A stretch of DNA of 64,000 nucleotides from UBA5018 sp947463165 (GCA_943371245.1 CALRTY020000017.1:1-64000), one strand, 5' to 3'. Counted from the stretch's first letter, positions 1 to 9,435 are shown. Notes: generated from the sequence alone by a model not told the origin. A program made the numbers and translations.

Positions 1-296
1 AACTTTTCTTTTGTCCAGGTTCTGCCTCCTACACCCCAGTCACCCAGGGCTCTCGGTGGCGCGTTGCCTCTCGGCAACTCAGAAAACCTACAACACCGTC
101 GGCTCTCGCCTTCTTCGTCGTAGTCCGCGCTCCCTCGGGGTTCCCCTTCGGTGGCGCAGTCCAAAATCCTATCACCCCATTCACGCCAACGCTGCCAACC
201 AGGCCACCTTTACCCAAAAACACTGACCCACAAACCCTTTTACCCCCTGCAACCCAACTCCCAAACGCTTCTCGCTTGCCGCTCGCAAGCCACAGG

Positions 297-830
297 ACAA
301 GCCATTTCAGGGGCGGAAAAAGGCAAATCACAGGCACAGCAAGGCTGATAGGCACCGAAGGCACAAAGCAACCAGCTCGCAAAGACAGCAAACGCAACAA
401 ACGCAACAACGGCAACAAAGGCGGCGGGAAAGCCCCGCCCTTCTGCCTCGCTAGGCAACTCACAGGCACAGCAGGGCACAACAGAGGCGGAGCAAGGCAA
501 ATCACAGGCGGAAAGGCAGCTCCCAACCGGCTGGCATGCACTCAGAAATCGTGCTGGGCATCAGCTGGCTGGCAATTCAGAGGCAAAGCAAGACAAATCA
601 GCGGCAGACAACGCGCTGGCATCTGCCCCGACAGGCAAATCAGAGGCGGACAAACCGCCCGGGGGAGCGGAAGCTGGGGGCGGAGAAAGCGCGTTTCAAA
701 GGCGGCCAAGGCGCACTCTTACGGCTCGCAAGGCAATCAGAGGCGGAGCAAGACAAATCAGAGGCAAGCAGAACGGATGCCGGGGGCAAAGCCAGAAACC
801 AGATCGCAGCAAGCAAGCAGGTACTAGGTC
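297..830. repeat. Degenerate short-repeat tract in a gene-poor stretch
   Basis: I see no convincing gene in the first 1.24 kb. The stretch is dominated by a degenerate motif close to AGGCAAATCAGAGGCGGA, with variants near 321, 453, 495, 571, 591, 633, 731 and 751. ORFs crossing it on either strand are low-complexity and resemble nothing I know. A frame at about 898-1139 (+), interrupted by one stop and ending in GYKRLKAAAI, may be the tail of a dead gene, but I do not recognise it. Confidence 0.5.
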
Positions 831-1248
831 GCAGAAGGCAGCAGGAAGCTGCGAAAGCGGGGAAAGAAACTGCCGCTTTTGCTGTCAGCAACTGGGTTTC
901 TGGCTACTAAGGGCTCACGAGAAGATGCCGCCGAAAACGCAAACCCAAGCTGAAAAGCTGGGGAATTACGGCAAACTGGCCCACCGCGCCACAAAAATGC
1001 CGCCTACATGTGGGCAGACACAGAGGTACTGGGTAGCCGTTACCCAGGCAGGCAGGTAGACGCACTCGCAGACATGCCAACCTCCAGCCGGCGCACAGCG
1101 GCAAAAGGCTATAAACGACTCAAAGCTGCAGCCATCTAAGCCTTCTTTTGTGCTTTGCCCTTCTAGTTTGAACCGCTTTATTGCAAAATAGTATGCACAA
1201 CTTTGCTTCTAGTGGATACAACGCTTAGCTCTCCACACAGGCTGAATA

Positions 1249-2049
1249 TCAAGAAACCAGCGCCTCTCCCCATGGCATAAATCGTGCCAGCGTCTCCTCG
1301 CGATCCGCAGCCAGTACCGGAAAGTCAGCAGCTCCTAGGTCGGTTCCCACAGGGATGCCGCCGGGATGGCGCTGCAGCCAAGTCACCGGACAGCCCAATT
1401 CCGTGAGGATCAGCCAAGCTGCCGCCAGGTCCCAGATCTTTGGCGTCGCTTCCAATGCCGCCACGGTCTGTCCCATGGCTACGCTAACCAAATTCAGACT
1501 GGCCACGCCCAGCAAGCGAATCTTGCCGGGGAAGCGCTGGTTGGGCAGCTTCTGCAAGACGCCGATGGAGCGGCTGCAAAGGGAGGCACAGCCTGCCGGG
1601 TGCGCCTGCAGTGCTGGCGGATGTAGGCGCCTGCCATTGCGCCAGGCTCCCTCACCTTTGATGGCCCAGATCCTCTGGCGCAGGGGTGGCACATCCAATA
1701 CGGCAAAAACGGGCACCCCCGCCTCAAAGCGGGCTAGAGATATGGCCCAGTAGGGAATGCCGGCGGCAAAGTTTGTGGTGCCGTCGAGGGGGTCCACCAC
1801 CCAAAAGGCCTCCGTGCTTGGCACCAACTGGCGCCCTTCCTCACTGAGCACCCCCTGGTCTGGATAGAGGGTGTTCAAACCGGCCACCAGGGTGGCATCA
1901 CTCCAGCGGTCGCATGCGGTAATCAGGCTGCCATCGGCTTTGACATCGGAGACCATGTGGCCAAAATCCAGGCGCTGCCGCTCGGCCACTTGATCGAGCA
2001 GATCGCTGAGGCCCGGATCCAGAACTGTTAACGGGGGTTCGGTGGTCAT
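1249..2049 (-). CDS. Inositol monophosphatase family protein
   Basis: 266 residues, the usual length for this Mg-dependent phosphatase family, which removes phosphate from myo-inositol phosphate or related sugar phosphates in the cytoplasm. Metal-site motifs are visible: the acidic pair in LSEEG (about E70/E71), DPLDGTTNF (D86 and D89), and WDLAAAW with D207 near the C-terminus. The start overlaps the stop of the upstream transporter gene by 4 bp, which suggests translational coupling and one minus-strand unit with the transporter and TolC genes. The exact substrate cannot be read from sequence; cyanobacterial members may act on inositol phosphate, histidinol phosphate or 3'-phosphoadenosine compounds. 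Confidence 0.9.
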   Translation of the reverse strand: MTTEPPLTVLDPGLSDLLDQVAERQRLDFGHMVSDVKADGSLITACDRWSDATLVAGLNTLYPDQGVLSEEGRQLVPSTEAFWVVDPLDGTTNFAAGIPYWAISLARFEAGVPVFAVLDVPPLRQRIWAIKGEGAWRNGRRLHPPALQAHPAGCASLCSRSIGVLQKLPNQRFPGKIRLLGVASLNLVSVAMGQTVAALEATPKIWDLAAAWLILTELGCPVTWLQRHPGGIPVGTDLGAADFPVLAADREETLARFMPWGEALVS

Positions 2050-3551
2050 CCGAGCTCAAGGGACAAAACCCTGACGATGCTGCGCCCCGTATCCTCTCTG
2101 AACTGGCGCAGATTCAGCCGTGCCAGCAAAACCAAGGCGCCGATCGCCACCAGGATCTCAACCGTGAGTACCAGGGCATAGGCCGGGTAAGCGGAACCAC
2201 CGAGGTGCAAAACCGCCTGCAGCCAACGCCCCAGGTCGAGCAGCCCTCCCCCCAAAACCTTGCCCAGGGCGCGGGAGAGGGCCTGGGCAAGGCCCCAAAC
2301 CCCCACGAATGTGCCGGCCGCTTGGGGGAGAGTGAGATCCAGCATCAGCACCAAGGCACTGTTGGTGGCAATTCCGGCCGCCAGGCCGAACAACAGCATC
2401 ACGGCCTGCAGCACCGGCACTCGGCCGGTGAGGCCGGCTAGCAGAAGCAGCAGCAGAGTGACCACCATCAGCTGACAGCCGAGTCGAGCGCTGGTCAATT
2501 TGCCCAGCTTCGGCCCCAGCCAAAATCCTGCCACCAGCAAACCGGCCAGGGTGCCCATCCCCCAGACAGCATTGAGAGAAGCCGTGGCGGCAATCGGCAT
2601 GCCAAACACCTCGGCGCCGTAGCTCTCCAGGATCGGATCCTGCAGGAATAGCCCCAAGGTGAACATCACCAGGAAAGAGAAGAACACCAGCACCTGGCTA
2701 CTGGAGGTGATCAATGCCCAGGACTGGGCCAGGGTGATGGCATCTTCACGGCTGGAAGCCCCAGGCCCTGAATGGGGCTCACGACTGGAAATAGCTGCAG
2801 CCGCCGTTTGTGGCTGGATGCCATCTGGCTTGATTAAGTCTGGCTGGAGGCCATCTGGCTTAATGCAGTCTGGCTTCAGGGCATCTGGCTCCATGCCAAA
2901 GGTGGCTACGAAAGTGAGCAGCCCCACCACCAGGGCAACTCGCAGCATGAAGTTGAACAGCACTGGCTGCAAAAGAGCGGGATCGGTGACTCCATCGAGG
3001 CTGCGCAGGCTGATGCCAATGGCAATGGCGCCAACCACAATCCCCACAGAGAGCAGACACCAGATCAAACCAACGGCCCTGGGTCGCTCCTGTTCGTTGG
3101 TGCGATCGATCACCAGGGCTAGATAGGGAGTGGTGGCCAAGGACACGGCTAGGCCGTAAAGGGCGAACAGGCCGCATAGGGCCAGCACTCCAGCCACCAG
3201 CTCCAGCTTCGAGCCAGCGGCCAGCAGAGCCGCCACCCGGAAGATCAACGGAATCGACAACACGGCCAGGCTGCAAAACGCCGCCGTGCCGATCCAGATA
3301 TAAGGAAGTCTCCGGCGACCGGCCAGGGGCTGGGAGTCGGAGATCTGGCCAAACCAGATCCGAGCGGGGGCGACAAATTGCTCACAGGCCAGGGCACCGC
3401 CCACCAGCAGGCCGGGGAAGGCCAACTCACTGATCATCACCCGGTTGAGCATGCCGGCAAAAATCACCGCCAGACAGCCCAGGCAGGCTTGAAACAGCCC
3501 AAGCCTCAAGGTGTTCAACAAACCCAGGCCTGCACCGCTTTGCTGGCTCAC
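2046..3551 (-). CDS. PucC/BCD-type major facilitator transporter
   Basis: 501-residue polytopic membrane protein of the PucC family (bacteriochlorophyll-delivery branch of the MFS). Family features are the N-terminal LNTLRLGLFQ, the RVMISELAFPGLLVG segment and RRRLPYIWIGTA after helix 2. In phototrophs such proteins are tied to delivery or assembly of chlorophyll-protein complexes; the cargo here is inferred, not shown. Between the two six-helix halves (about residues 222-250) lies a five-residue repeat (EPDAL, KPDCI, KPDGL, QPDLI, KPDGI) that is not part of the family. The gene begins 4 bp after the tolC-like stop. Confidence 0.88.
   Translation of the reverse strand: MSQQSGAGLGLLNTLRLGLFQACLGCLAVIFAGMLNRVMISELAFPGLLVGGALACEQFVAPARIWFGQISDSQPLAGRRRLPYIWIGTAAFCSLAVLSIPLIFRVAALLAAGSKLELVAGVLALCGLFALYGLAVSLATTPYLALVIDRTNEQERPRAVGLIWCLLSVGIVVGAIAIGISLRSLDGVTDPALLQPVLFNFMLRVALVVGLLTFVATFGMEPDALKPDCIKPDGLQPDLIKPDGIQPQTAAAAISSREPHSGPGASSREDAITLAQSWALITSSSQVLVFFSFLVMFTLGLFLQDPILESYGAEVFGMPIAATASLNAVWGMGTLAGLLVAGFWLGPKLGKLTSARLGCQLMVVTLLLLLLAGLTGRVPVLQAVMLLFGLAAGIATNSALVLMLDLTLPQAAGTFVGVWGLAQALSRALGKVLGGGLLDLGRWLQAVLHLGGSAYPAYALVLTVEILVAIGALVLLARLNLRQFREDTGRSIVRVLSLELG
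2812..2897 (-). repeat. 15-bp in-frame tandem repeat inside the PucC-like gene
   Basis: About 5.5 units of 15 bp (plus-strand type GGCATCTGGCTTGAT) encode the pentapeptide series around KPDGL/KPDGI. The period is a multiple of three, so the reading frame is kept. One of many such arrays in the window. Confidence 0.85.
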
Positions 3552-3555
3552 CAGC

Positions 3556-5277
3556 TCAGCGCCCCGCCCGACAACCGGGGATCAAAGGCGATGGTTCCAC
3601 CGGAATGGCCGCAGAGCCCGCGGGCTTGTTCACTGGCAGGGTGGGCAGATCACAGCTGGCAATCTGATCTAGACCGGTGCGTCGTTGCAGTTCCACCAGC
3701 CGCTTGTTGTAATCGGAGATGGCGCTGGAATAGCGCACCTCGGCCTGGGTGAGATCTCTCTGGGTGTCGACCACTTCACGCTGGGTGGTGACGCCGGCCT
3801 GGAAACGCAGGCGGGCCAAGCGCAGGGACTCCCGAGCCGAGAGCACCTCCTGGGCGGTGGTGGTGATGTTGCGGTTGTTCTTTTCTAGCTCGTAGAAACT
3901 TTCTTCCACATCCCTGCGAATAGAATCGCGGCGATCGGCAAAGCGAAAGACGTTCTCCTGGGCCAGCTGCTTATTCTGACGATAGCGGGCATTAGCAGCC
4001 CCACCATCAAATAACTGCCAACTAAAATCTAGGCGAATAGTATTATCAGTATTCCAACCATATCGGCCAGACAAATCCTGGCCCAGGGCTTGGCCTTGGT
4101 AGCCATTAAACCTGCCCGCAGTCAAGGAATTCACAATACTCAAGAACGGCTGGGACTGGGCCAGCTGGGAATTGGCGTCACTATTGGCAATTGATATATC
4201 CAACAATGCCTGATTTAGTTCTTCGCGGAAGGCATAGGCGGCCACAATGCTCTCCTGCAGGGAGGGGCGCCAAACTCCAAGCACCAGCGAGGGATCGCTG
4301 GCCGTGGGCGTGATCGTTTGGGGCAGATCCAGCTGGGAGGCCAAAACGCGGCGGCTAATCGACTGAGAGGACAGAAAACCGGTGAGCACCTGCTGATCGC
4401 GGGCCAACTGGGTTTCGGCCTGCAACACCTCCAACTTGGTAGCCACACCTGCCTGAAAACGGGCCTTGGCATCCCGCAGGCTCACCAGGGAAGCCCGCAC
4501 CGACTCCTGACCAATGCGCACCCCATCGTCGGCCTGCTGCAGATCCAGATAGGTTTGGGCCACCTGCAGGCGCAGATCACGCAGGGCAATCAAATATTGA
4601 TTCTTGGCCTTCTCAAACTGATCGCGCGCTGCGGCAATGGTGGGAGTGCGGCTGGGATCGATCAGCCGCCAGCTGGCCTCCAGCGTGGCATTCATCTGCC
4701 AAATGCTGGCGGTGGTGCGGCTGAGTGGAGTATTGCGGTTCGCCGTGGAGCTCTCGCCGCCCTGGTAGCTGGGTAAGGCGCTGGAGCCCAAGGACAACCT
4801 GGGATACCAAAGGGCGATCTGGGCCCTCAGGTTGCTTTGGGCCTGTTCCACCTGGCTGGCAACGACCTTGAGGCTGGGATTGTTCACCTCGGCCAGGTTT
4901 TCGGCTTGCCGCATGCTGATCGGCCGCAGCTCTTGAATGCGCACCTGGCTGGGCTTGACGGGCAGGCCGAGACTCGGCGGAGAGGCCAGGTTCTCCAAGC
5001 CCGGCGCCAAGCTGGTGGCCGCCGGTGCCAACACCTTGGTATTGACCCGGGGCCTGGCGCCCTTCACCTGGGGAGCCAGGGGCATTACCGCTGCCGTGGG
5101 CACCAGCGCAGGCTGGGATTTCTGGTTGCTGGATGCGCCCTTAACCGCCTGGGTACCGCCGGAACTGGGCGCTGCGGGCATCGCCGACTGGGCACGGGCG
5201 AAATCAGCCAGCGCAGGCAGTCCCAGCACGCTGAATAGGGCCGCACCGAGCAGGGAGCGCTTCACACAAGATCTCAA
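3556..5277 (-). CDS. TolC-family outer membrane efflux protein
   Basis: 573 residues with an N-terminal signal peptide (LLGAALFSVLGLPALADFARAQ) and a proline/alanine-rich leader of about 100 residues before the TolC fold. Two homologous helical halves are visible, each with a heptad-rich segment ending in the family pattern RLRFQAGVTTQREVVDTQ (second half) and AKARFQAGVATKLEVLQAE (first half). It should form the trimeric outer-membrane and periplasmic channel used by type I secretion and RND or ABC exporters. The gene starts 14 bp downstream of the radical SAM gene and ends 4 bp before the PucC-like gene, so it is probably co-transcribed. No pump partner is adjacent. Confidence 0.9.
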   Translation of the reverse strand: MRSCVKRSLLGAALFSVLGLPALADFARAQSAMPAAPSSGGTQAVKGASSNQKSQPALVPTAAVMPLAPQVKGARPRVNTKVLAPAATSLAPGLENLASPPSLGLPVKPSQVRIQELRPISMRQAENLAEVNNPSLKVVASQVEQAQSNLRAQIALWYPRLSLGSSALPSYQGGESSTANRNTPLSRTTASIWQMNATLEASWRLIDPSRTPTIAAARDQFEKAKNQYLIALRDLRLQVAQTYLDLQQADDGVRIGQESVRASLVSLRDAKARFQAGVATKLEVLQAETQLARDQQVLTGFLSSQSISRRVLASQLDLPQTITPTASDPSLVLGVWRPSLQESIVAAYAFREELNQALLDISIANSDANSQLAQSQPFLSIVNSLTAGRFNGYQGQALGQDLSGRYGWNTDNTIRLDFSWQLFDGGAANARYRQNKQLAQENVFRFADRRDSIRRDVEESFYELEKNNRNITTTAQEVLSARESLRLARLRFQAGVTTQREVVDTQRDLTQAEVRYSSAISDYNKRLVELQRRTGLDQIASCDLPTLPVNKPAGSAAIPVEPSPLIPGCRAGR

Positions 5278-5291
5278 GAGTTGGGCAGAGC

Positions 5292-6797
5292 TTAAGCAGG
5301 TTTGCCCAACTCGCCCAAACAGGCCACCACCAAATCCTCCGCATCAGCCAATAGACGAACCGGCACAGGCAACTTCCGCTCCAGCTCCGCCAGGCTGAGG
5401 TCGTCGAGAAACACCGGCTCCCCCTGGCGCAACATCACGCTGGGGAGCAACACCTGCTCCCCCAGATCCTTGTCAGCAAGGCCCGCCAACAGGTCGGAAC
5501 CGGTGAGCAGGCCAGTCACCACCTGCTGCTGCCCCCAGTAGGGACTGGGCAAGCCATGCAGGATCAACTCCAATCCCGCCACCGCGTTCAACCGCGCCAC
5601 CACCGGCTCCAGGGCCTCCGCCACCAGCTTGCCCACCACCCAACTCAGCCGCCGGGGCTGCGGCAGGGCTGCAGGCAAGTGGCGGGTTACCCCATCGAGG
5701 GCCTCGAGAAAGGCGCGAATGCTGCCAACGCCGTTCTCCTGCTGTGGGAAGTCTTCATAAACACCGCGATCCGGCAGGGGCAGGCCGGCCAGGAGATACC
5801 ACTCATCGGACAGCCAGGCGAAGCGACTGCCCTGCCGCCGCTGGAATTCCAACTGCAGCGGCTCCACCCGCTCGATCACAGCCCGGGCAGTGGCGCGATC
5901 CAGCGGCCGCAGGCCATCACCAGCGGGGCGGAAACGGGTGAGTCCCACCGGTACCACCGCCGCCGACAACACCGCCGGCCAATCACCCAAGCCAAAGTCG
6001 GCGAGCTGCCTGAGGCTCTGCTCCAGGGCGTCGCCGTCGTTGATCCCCGGACAGACCACCACCTGGGCATGAATCTGCAGCTGGCGCTCGGCAAACCAGC
6101 GCAGCTGCTCCAGGATCAACCCCGCCCGGGGATTGACCAGCAGGCGACTGCGCAACTCGGGATCGGTGGCATGCACCGACACGTATAGAGGTGAGAGGCG
6201 CTGCTGCTCAATGCGCTGCCAATCGGCGGCGCTGAGGTTGGTAAGGGTTAGGTAGGAGCCGTAGAGAAAGCTGAGCCTGTAGTCGTCGTCCTTGAGATAG
6301 AGGCTGCGGCGGCGACCGGGGGGCTGCTGATCGATAAAACAAAACGGGCAGTGGTTGTTGCACTGCTTGAGCCCATCGAAGAGGGCCTCACTGAAACCCA
6401 GCCCCAGCCCGTCATCGAAATCCTTCTCCACCTCCAGGCTGTGCAGGCTGCCATCGGCGGACTCCACCTCCAACAGCAAAAACTCCTCGGCGACCAAAAC
6501 CTGCAGATCGATCAGATCGCGAGGTCGTTGACCATTGATGCTCAGCAGCCGATCCCCAGGCTCAAAGCCCAGGTCCTCCCCCAGCGAACCGGCCTCCACC
6601 GAGACCACCACCGCCGGCTGAATCGGCCGCGACGGGCTGGCGGCCGCTTCAGCCGGTCTGACTGATTCAGCTGGCCTGGCGGAATCAGCCTGCCAATCCG
6701 AGGCGTCCTGGGGCAAAGCCGTAGCGGCCAGGCCGGCGGAGGGTTCTTTCCACAAGGCTTGCGCTAGGCGGGGGATTGACAGCCAGTCTGCTGGCAA
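5292..6797 (-). CDS. TIGR03279-type PDZ/DUF512 radical SAM protein
   Basis: A cyanobacterial and plastid-lineage protein: a PDZ-like N-terminal segment (SLGEDLGFEPGDRLLSINGQRPRDLIDL), a cluster CNNHCPFCFIDQ (CxxxCxxC, radical SAM type) and a DUF512 C-terminal region. Its function is not established. The longest frame (start 6947) would overlap uppP by over 120 bp with an atypical sequence, so I prefer the TTG at 6797, giving a start near MPADWLSIP, 24 bp after the uppP stop. The linker before the PDZ part holds a short repeat (SARPAESVRPAEAAA). It probably heads the transcript continuing into tolC. Confidence 0.85.
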   Translation of the reverse strand: MPADWLSIPRLAQALWKEPSAGLAATALPQDASDWQADSARPAESVRPAEAAASPSRPIQPAVVVSVEAGSLGEDLGFEPGDRLLSINGQRPRDLIDLQVLVAEEFLLLEVESADGSLHSLEVEKDFDDGLGLGFSEALFDGLKQCNNHCPFCFIDQQPPGRRRSLYLKDDDYRLSFLYGSYLTLTNLSAADWQRIEQQRLSPLYVSVHATDPELRSRLLVNPRAGLILEQLRWFAERQLQIHAQVVVCPGINDGDALEQSLRQLADFGLGDWPAVLSAAVVPVGLTRFRPAGDGLRPLDRATARAVIERVEPLQLEFQRRQGSRFAWLSDEWYLLAGLPLPDRGVYEDFPQQENGVGSIRAFLEALDGVTRHLPAALPQPRRLSWVVGKLVAEALEPVVARLNAVAGLELILHGLPSPYWGQQQVVTGLLTGSDLLAGLADKDLGEQVLLPSVMLRQGEPVFLDDLSLAELERKLPVPVRLLADAEDLVVACLGELGKPA

Positions 6798-6820
6798 ACC
6801 TCCCCCTCCCCAGCCAGCCC

Positions 6821-7726
6821 TCAGCGGGGGGCAGCATCCAGGCCGCGGAACCACAACAAGATCGACAAGCCGAAAACGAGGCGGTAGCCCACGAACAGCC
6901 AGGTGCTGTTGCTCTGCAGGAAACGCAGCAACCAGCCGATCGCCCACCAGGAGACCAGGGCGGCAGAGATAACGCCCACCAGCATCGGGATCGGCCCACC
7001 AACGGCATCGCTGTGCAGCGCATCCTTGAGCTCGACCAACCCCGCCAGGACGATCGCCGGGATCCCCAGCAGAAAAGAAAAGCGGGCGGCGGCCGGGCGC
7101 TTCCAGCCATCGAACAGGGAGGCCGTCAAGGTGCTGCCAGAGCGGGACACCCCAGGCACTATCGCCAGCATCTGAGCCACCCCCACCAGCAGCCCATCGC
7201 GGGGCATCACCTGCTCCAGTTGGCGGCGGCGGCGGCCCACCAGCTCGGCCAGGGCCAGCAGCAAGGCCATGGCGATCGAGACGATGGCGATGGAGGTGAC
7301 GCTGCGCAACGGCGAGTTTTCAAAGTTGGGGACCCAGAGCTTGATCGCCACACCGGCCAGCAGGATCGGCACGGTGCCAAGGGCGATCGCCACCCCAAGC
7401 CTTGCCCCCGGGTCACTCCAGCGGCCATCGCGAACGGCGCTGCCCACAGCCCCGATCACCTCCTGGAGATCGCTACGGAAATAGGCCAACACCGCCACGA
7501 TGCTGCCCAGCTGAATCACGGCGGTTACCGCCACCCCCGGATCGCCCCAGCCGAGCACCATGGGCACCACCTTTAGATGGGCCGTGCTGCTGATCGGCAA
7601 AAATTCAGTTATGCCCTGAACAATGCCGAGCACCAGGGCATGCCAGCAGGCCTCCACCAGCGTCAGAGAGGCCCCAGCCCCCGCGGCACTGCCGCTGATT
7701 GCAAGGCAGTTCAGCGGCGGCAACAT
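6821..7726 (-). CDS. uppP: Undecaprenyl-diphosphatase UppP (BacA)
   Basis: Integral membrane enzyme that converts undecaprenyl diphosphate to the monophosphate, recycling the lipid carrier of peptidoglycan and cell-surface polysaccharides. Both signature regions are present: GIVQGITEFLPISSTAHL near the N-terminus and PGVSRSGSTLTASLF in the middle, with about eight hydrophobic helices. I chose the ATG at 7726 (MLPPLNCL) because the extra 15 residues of the longer frame (start 7771) are polar and not typical; 7771 remains possible. The stop lies 24 bp before the preferred start of the radical SAM gene. Confidence 0.93.
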   Translation of the reverse strand: MLPPLNCLAISGSAAGAGASLTLVEACWHALVLGIVQGITEFLPISSTAHLKVVPMVLGWGDPGVAVTAVIQLGSIVAVLAYFRSDLQEVIGAVGSAVRDGRWSDPGARLGVAIALGTVPILLAGVAIKLWVPNFENSPLRSVTSIAIVSIAMALLLALAELVGRRRRQLEQVMPRDGLLVGVAQMLAIVPGVSRSGSTLTASLFDGWKRPAAARFSFLLGIPAIVLAGLVELKDALHSDAVGGPIPMLVGVISAALVSWWAIGWLLRFLQSNSTWLFVGYRLVFGLSILLWFRGLDAAPR

Positions 7727-7829
7727 TTGTGATGGAACAAATCTGTTGCAAACCCTATGTCCCTTGGCCATGGGGAGCAGCCCCTGCCGCCTGGGTGGCG
7801 CCCTGCATCGCCAAGGGGCCGCTGCTGGC

Positions 7830-7867
7830 CGAGCCGGCCCCTTAAGGCCGAGCCGGCCCCTTAAGGT
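7830..7867. repeat. Two-copy 19-bp tandem repeat between uppP and DUF3120 gene
   Basis: CGAGCCGGCCCCTTAAGG occurs twice head to tail in the divergent uppP/DUF3120 intergenic region, just ahead of the DUF3120 gene. No clear promoter or operator could be assigned. Confidence 0.7.
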
Positions 7868-7888
7868 TGTTCAACTTTATTCACATCC

Positions 7889-8614
7889 TTGGTGATCGGG
7901 GTACCACCCAGCCCACTGGCCGCTCGGCTACAGGTTCCAGAGCTGGGTCTTTGGACAACCATTAGCCGCAACGCTGAGCTGCTGGCCGGCGCCTTGCTGG
8001 TGGCCCTGCCGGTGTTCCTGCAGGCCCCCTGGGTGCGGTTGGCGCCGGTCACGGCCACCCTGTTCACGGCCGCCCTGCTGACGGCTGGCATCTTGCTGGA
8101 AAGACAATCCCGCAGCTGGTATCGCGAGGCCGGATCCCTGCTGGTGGGCTTCTCTGGCAGTTGGTTGGCTGGCTGCCTGTTCTGGGGCTGGTGCCGCCTG
8201 CATCCGATCTGGCACCTGCCGATCGAAGCCTTCGCCCTGCCCTTGGCCTTGGCCGGTCTGCGCAGCCGCTGGCGGCTCGGCTGTGCCCTCTACCTGGGCT
8301 CCCTGCTGGGCACCGCCGCCACCGATGCCGCCATCGCCGCCACCGGCTTGATGCCTCTCTGGCCCCAGGTGCTGGCTGCCGCGCCAGCCGACGCCGCCCT
8401 GTTGCTGCAGCAGGCCGGCCAACGGGTGCTCGAACCCGCCTGCCTCGCCCTGGTGATCACCGCCGCGATCCTGCTGGTTCAGTCCTGCCGCTGGCTCTGG
8501 TGGCGAGGCCAGAGCGCTCGAGTGGCCAGTACAGCCCTGGCCACCACCCTGGCCATCGACGGCCTGTTTTTGGCGGCGGCCCTGCTGGCTCCTCGGCTCA
8601 GCGGCCTGATCTGA
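7889..8614 (+). CDS. DUF3120 membrane protein
   Basis: 241 residues, about six hydrophobic helices, matching the cyanobacterial DUF3120 family (conserved pieces LLVALPVFLQAPWVR, SWYREAGSLLVGFSGSWLAGCLFWGW, HLPIEAFALP). Function unknown; the family is nearly confined to cyanobacteria. It is divergent from uppP and lies upstream of psbU on the same strand. The stop is followed at 8608-8655 by a short degenerate repeat of CTGATCTG-like units. ATG at 7889 gives a slightly long N-terminus; a later start near LGLWTTISRNAELLAG is possible. Confidence 0.85.
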   Translation: MVIGVPPSPLAARLQVPELGLWTTISRNAELLAGALLVALPVFLQAPWVRLAPVTATLFTAALLTAGILLERQSRSWYREAGSLLVGFSGSWLAGCLFWGWCRLHPIWHLPIEAFALPLALAGLRSRWRLGCALYLGSLLGTAATDAAIAATGLMPLWPQVLAAAPADAALLLQQAGQRVLEPACLALVITAAILLVQSCRWLWWRGQSARVASTALATTLAIDGLFLAAALLAPRLSGLI

Positions 8615-8782
8615 GCCCTGATCAGGCCGCTGATCTGGCCCCTGATCTGAAGATCTGCAAAAGCCTCTGGCTACAAGGCGATTCGTGGTTGGTGGCATCT
8701 GTAACGTTGTTCTATGGCGCGCCGTACCTTCAAGGGTCCGGGCCGCTTTCCTTTCCCGTCCCGTAACCCCTGGAGTGTCGTG

Positions 8783-9160
8783 ATGAAACGGCTGGCTGCC
8801 TGGCTGATGAGTGGCGTGGTTCTCGCCGGCCTCCTGGTGACCCTGCTGCTGCCCGCCCCGGCCTTTGCCGCCGAGCGGCGCAATGTCGCCGATGACAAGA
8901 TCAGCGAGCGCGCCGGCAAGATCGACCTGAACAACTGCTCGGTGCGTCGCTTCCAGCAGTTCCCTGGCATGTACCCCACCCTGGCCGGCAAGATCGTCCT
9001 GGGCGGTCCCTACAGCGAAGTGGATGACGTGCTGAAGCTGGACCTCAGCGAACGCCAAGCGGAGCTGTTCAACAAGTACAAGGACAACTTCACCGTGACC
9101 CCTGCGGAAATCGCCCTCAACGAAGGCTTTGATCGCATCAACGACGGCCAGTATCGCTAA
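8783..9160 (+). CDS. psbU: Photosystem II 12 kDa extrinsic protein PsbU
   Basis: Lumenal extrinsic subunit that stabilises the oxygen-evolving complex of photosystem II in cyanobacteria and red algae. From the ATG at 8783 (MKRLAAWLMSG) there is a signal peptide ending near APAFA, followed by the PsbU core KIDLNNCSVRRFQQFPGMYPT, GGPYSEVDDVL and a C-terminal VTPAEIALNEGFDRIN. The longer frame from 8714 adds 23 basic residues unlike the family, and GGAGTG just ahead of 8783 can serve as the ribosome-binding site. A terminator hairpin follows at 9209. Confidence 0.95.
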   Translation: MKRLAAWLMSGVVLAGLLVTLLLPAPAFAAERRNVADDKISERAGKIDLNNCSVRRFQQFPGMYPTLAGKIVLGGPYSEVDDVLKLDLSERQAELFNKYKDNFTVTPAEIALNEGFDRINDGQYR

Positions 9161-9208
9161 GCAAACTGCCGCTCAGGGAGACTCTGGAAAACCGCGGTTT
9201 CGGCCAAC

Positions 9209-9233
9209 CTGCCCCTGGGATCATCTGGGGCAG
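9209..9233 (+). terminator. Hairpin downstream of psbU
   Basis: CTGCCCC and GGGGCAG (9209-9215 and 9227-9233) form a seven-base-pair stem around an 11-nt loop, 48 bp after the psbU stop. There is no T-run, so termination strength is uncertain. Confidence 0.5.
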
Positions 9234-9403
9234 CGGGGCTTCATTAGCCGTTAGTTGGGTTTTCCAGAACTGCCTTGGCCGAAGCTTGGGCCTGGCAGCT
9301 TCTGTGCCAGGTTCTTGTTTTGCCTACATCTAGCTGGAAGCATGGGCAACTGGCCTCCCCTGGCTTAAAAGCTATAGCCATGGGCCTACGCTCCCCATCA
9401 CCC

Positions 9404-9435
9404 AAAAGCCGTCGGAGGCACCGGCGGCTTTTTTG
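9404..9435 (+). terminator. Rho-independent terminator, possibly of an unannotated small RNA
   Basis: AAAAGCCGTCGG pairs with CCGGCGGCTTTT (one bulged base), followed by further T residues. It is 170 bp beyond the psbU hairpin, with no gene between, and ahead of nadB. The stretch 9250-9403 also contains the hairpin CCTGGCA-GCTTCTG-TGCCAGG (about 9290-9312), which suggests a structured transcript ending here. Confidence 0.65.

Noticed and set aside
29..541. 170-codon minus-strand ORF at the window start
   Set aside because: Low-complexity, runs through the repeat tract; no recognisable motif.
7928..9058. 376-codon minus-strand ORF
   Set aside because: Shadow of the DUF3120 and psbU genes, low-complexity Gln/Gly/His.
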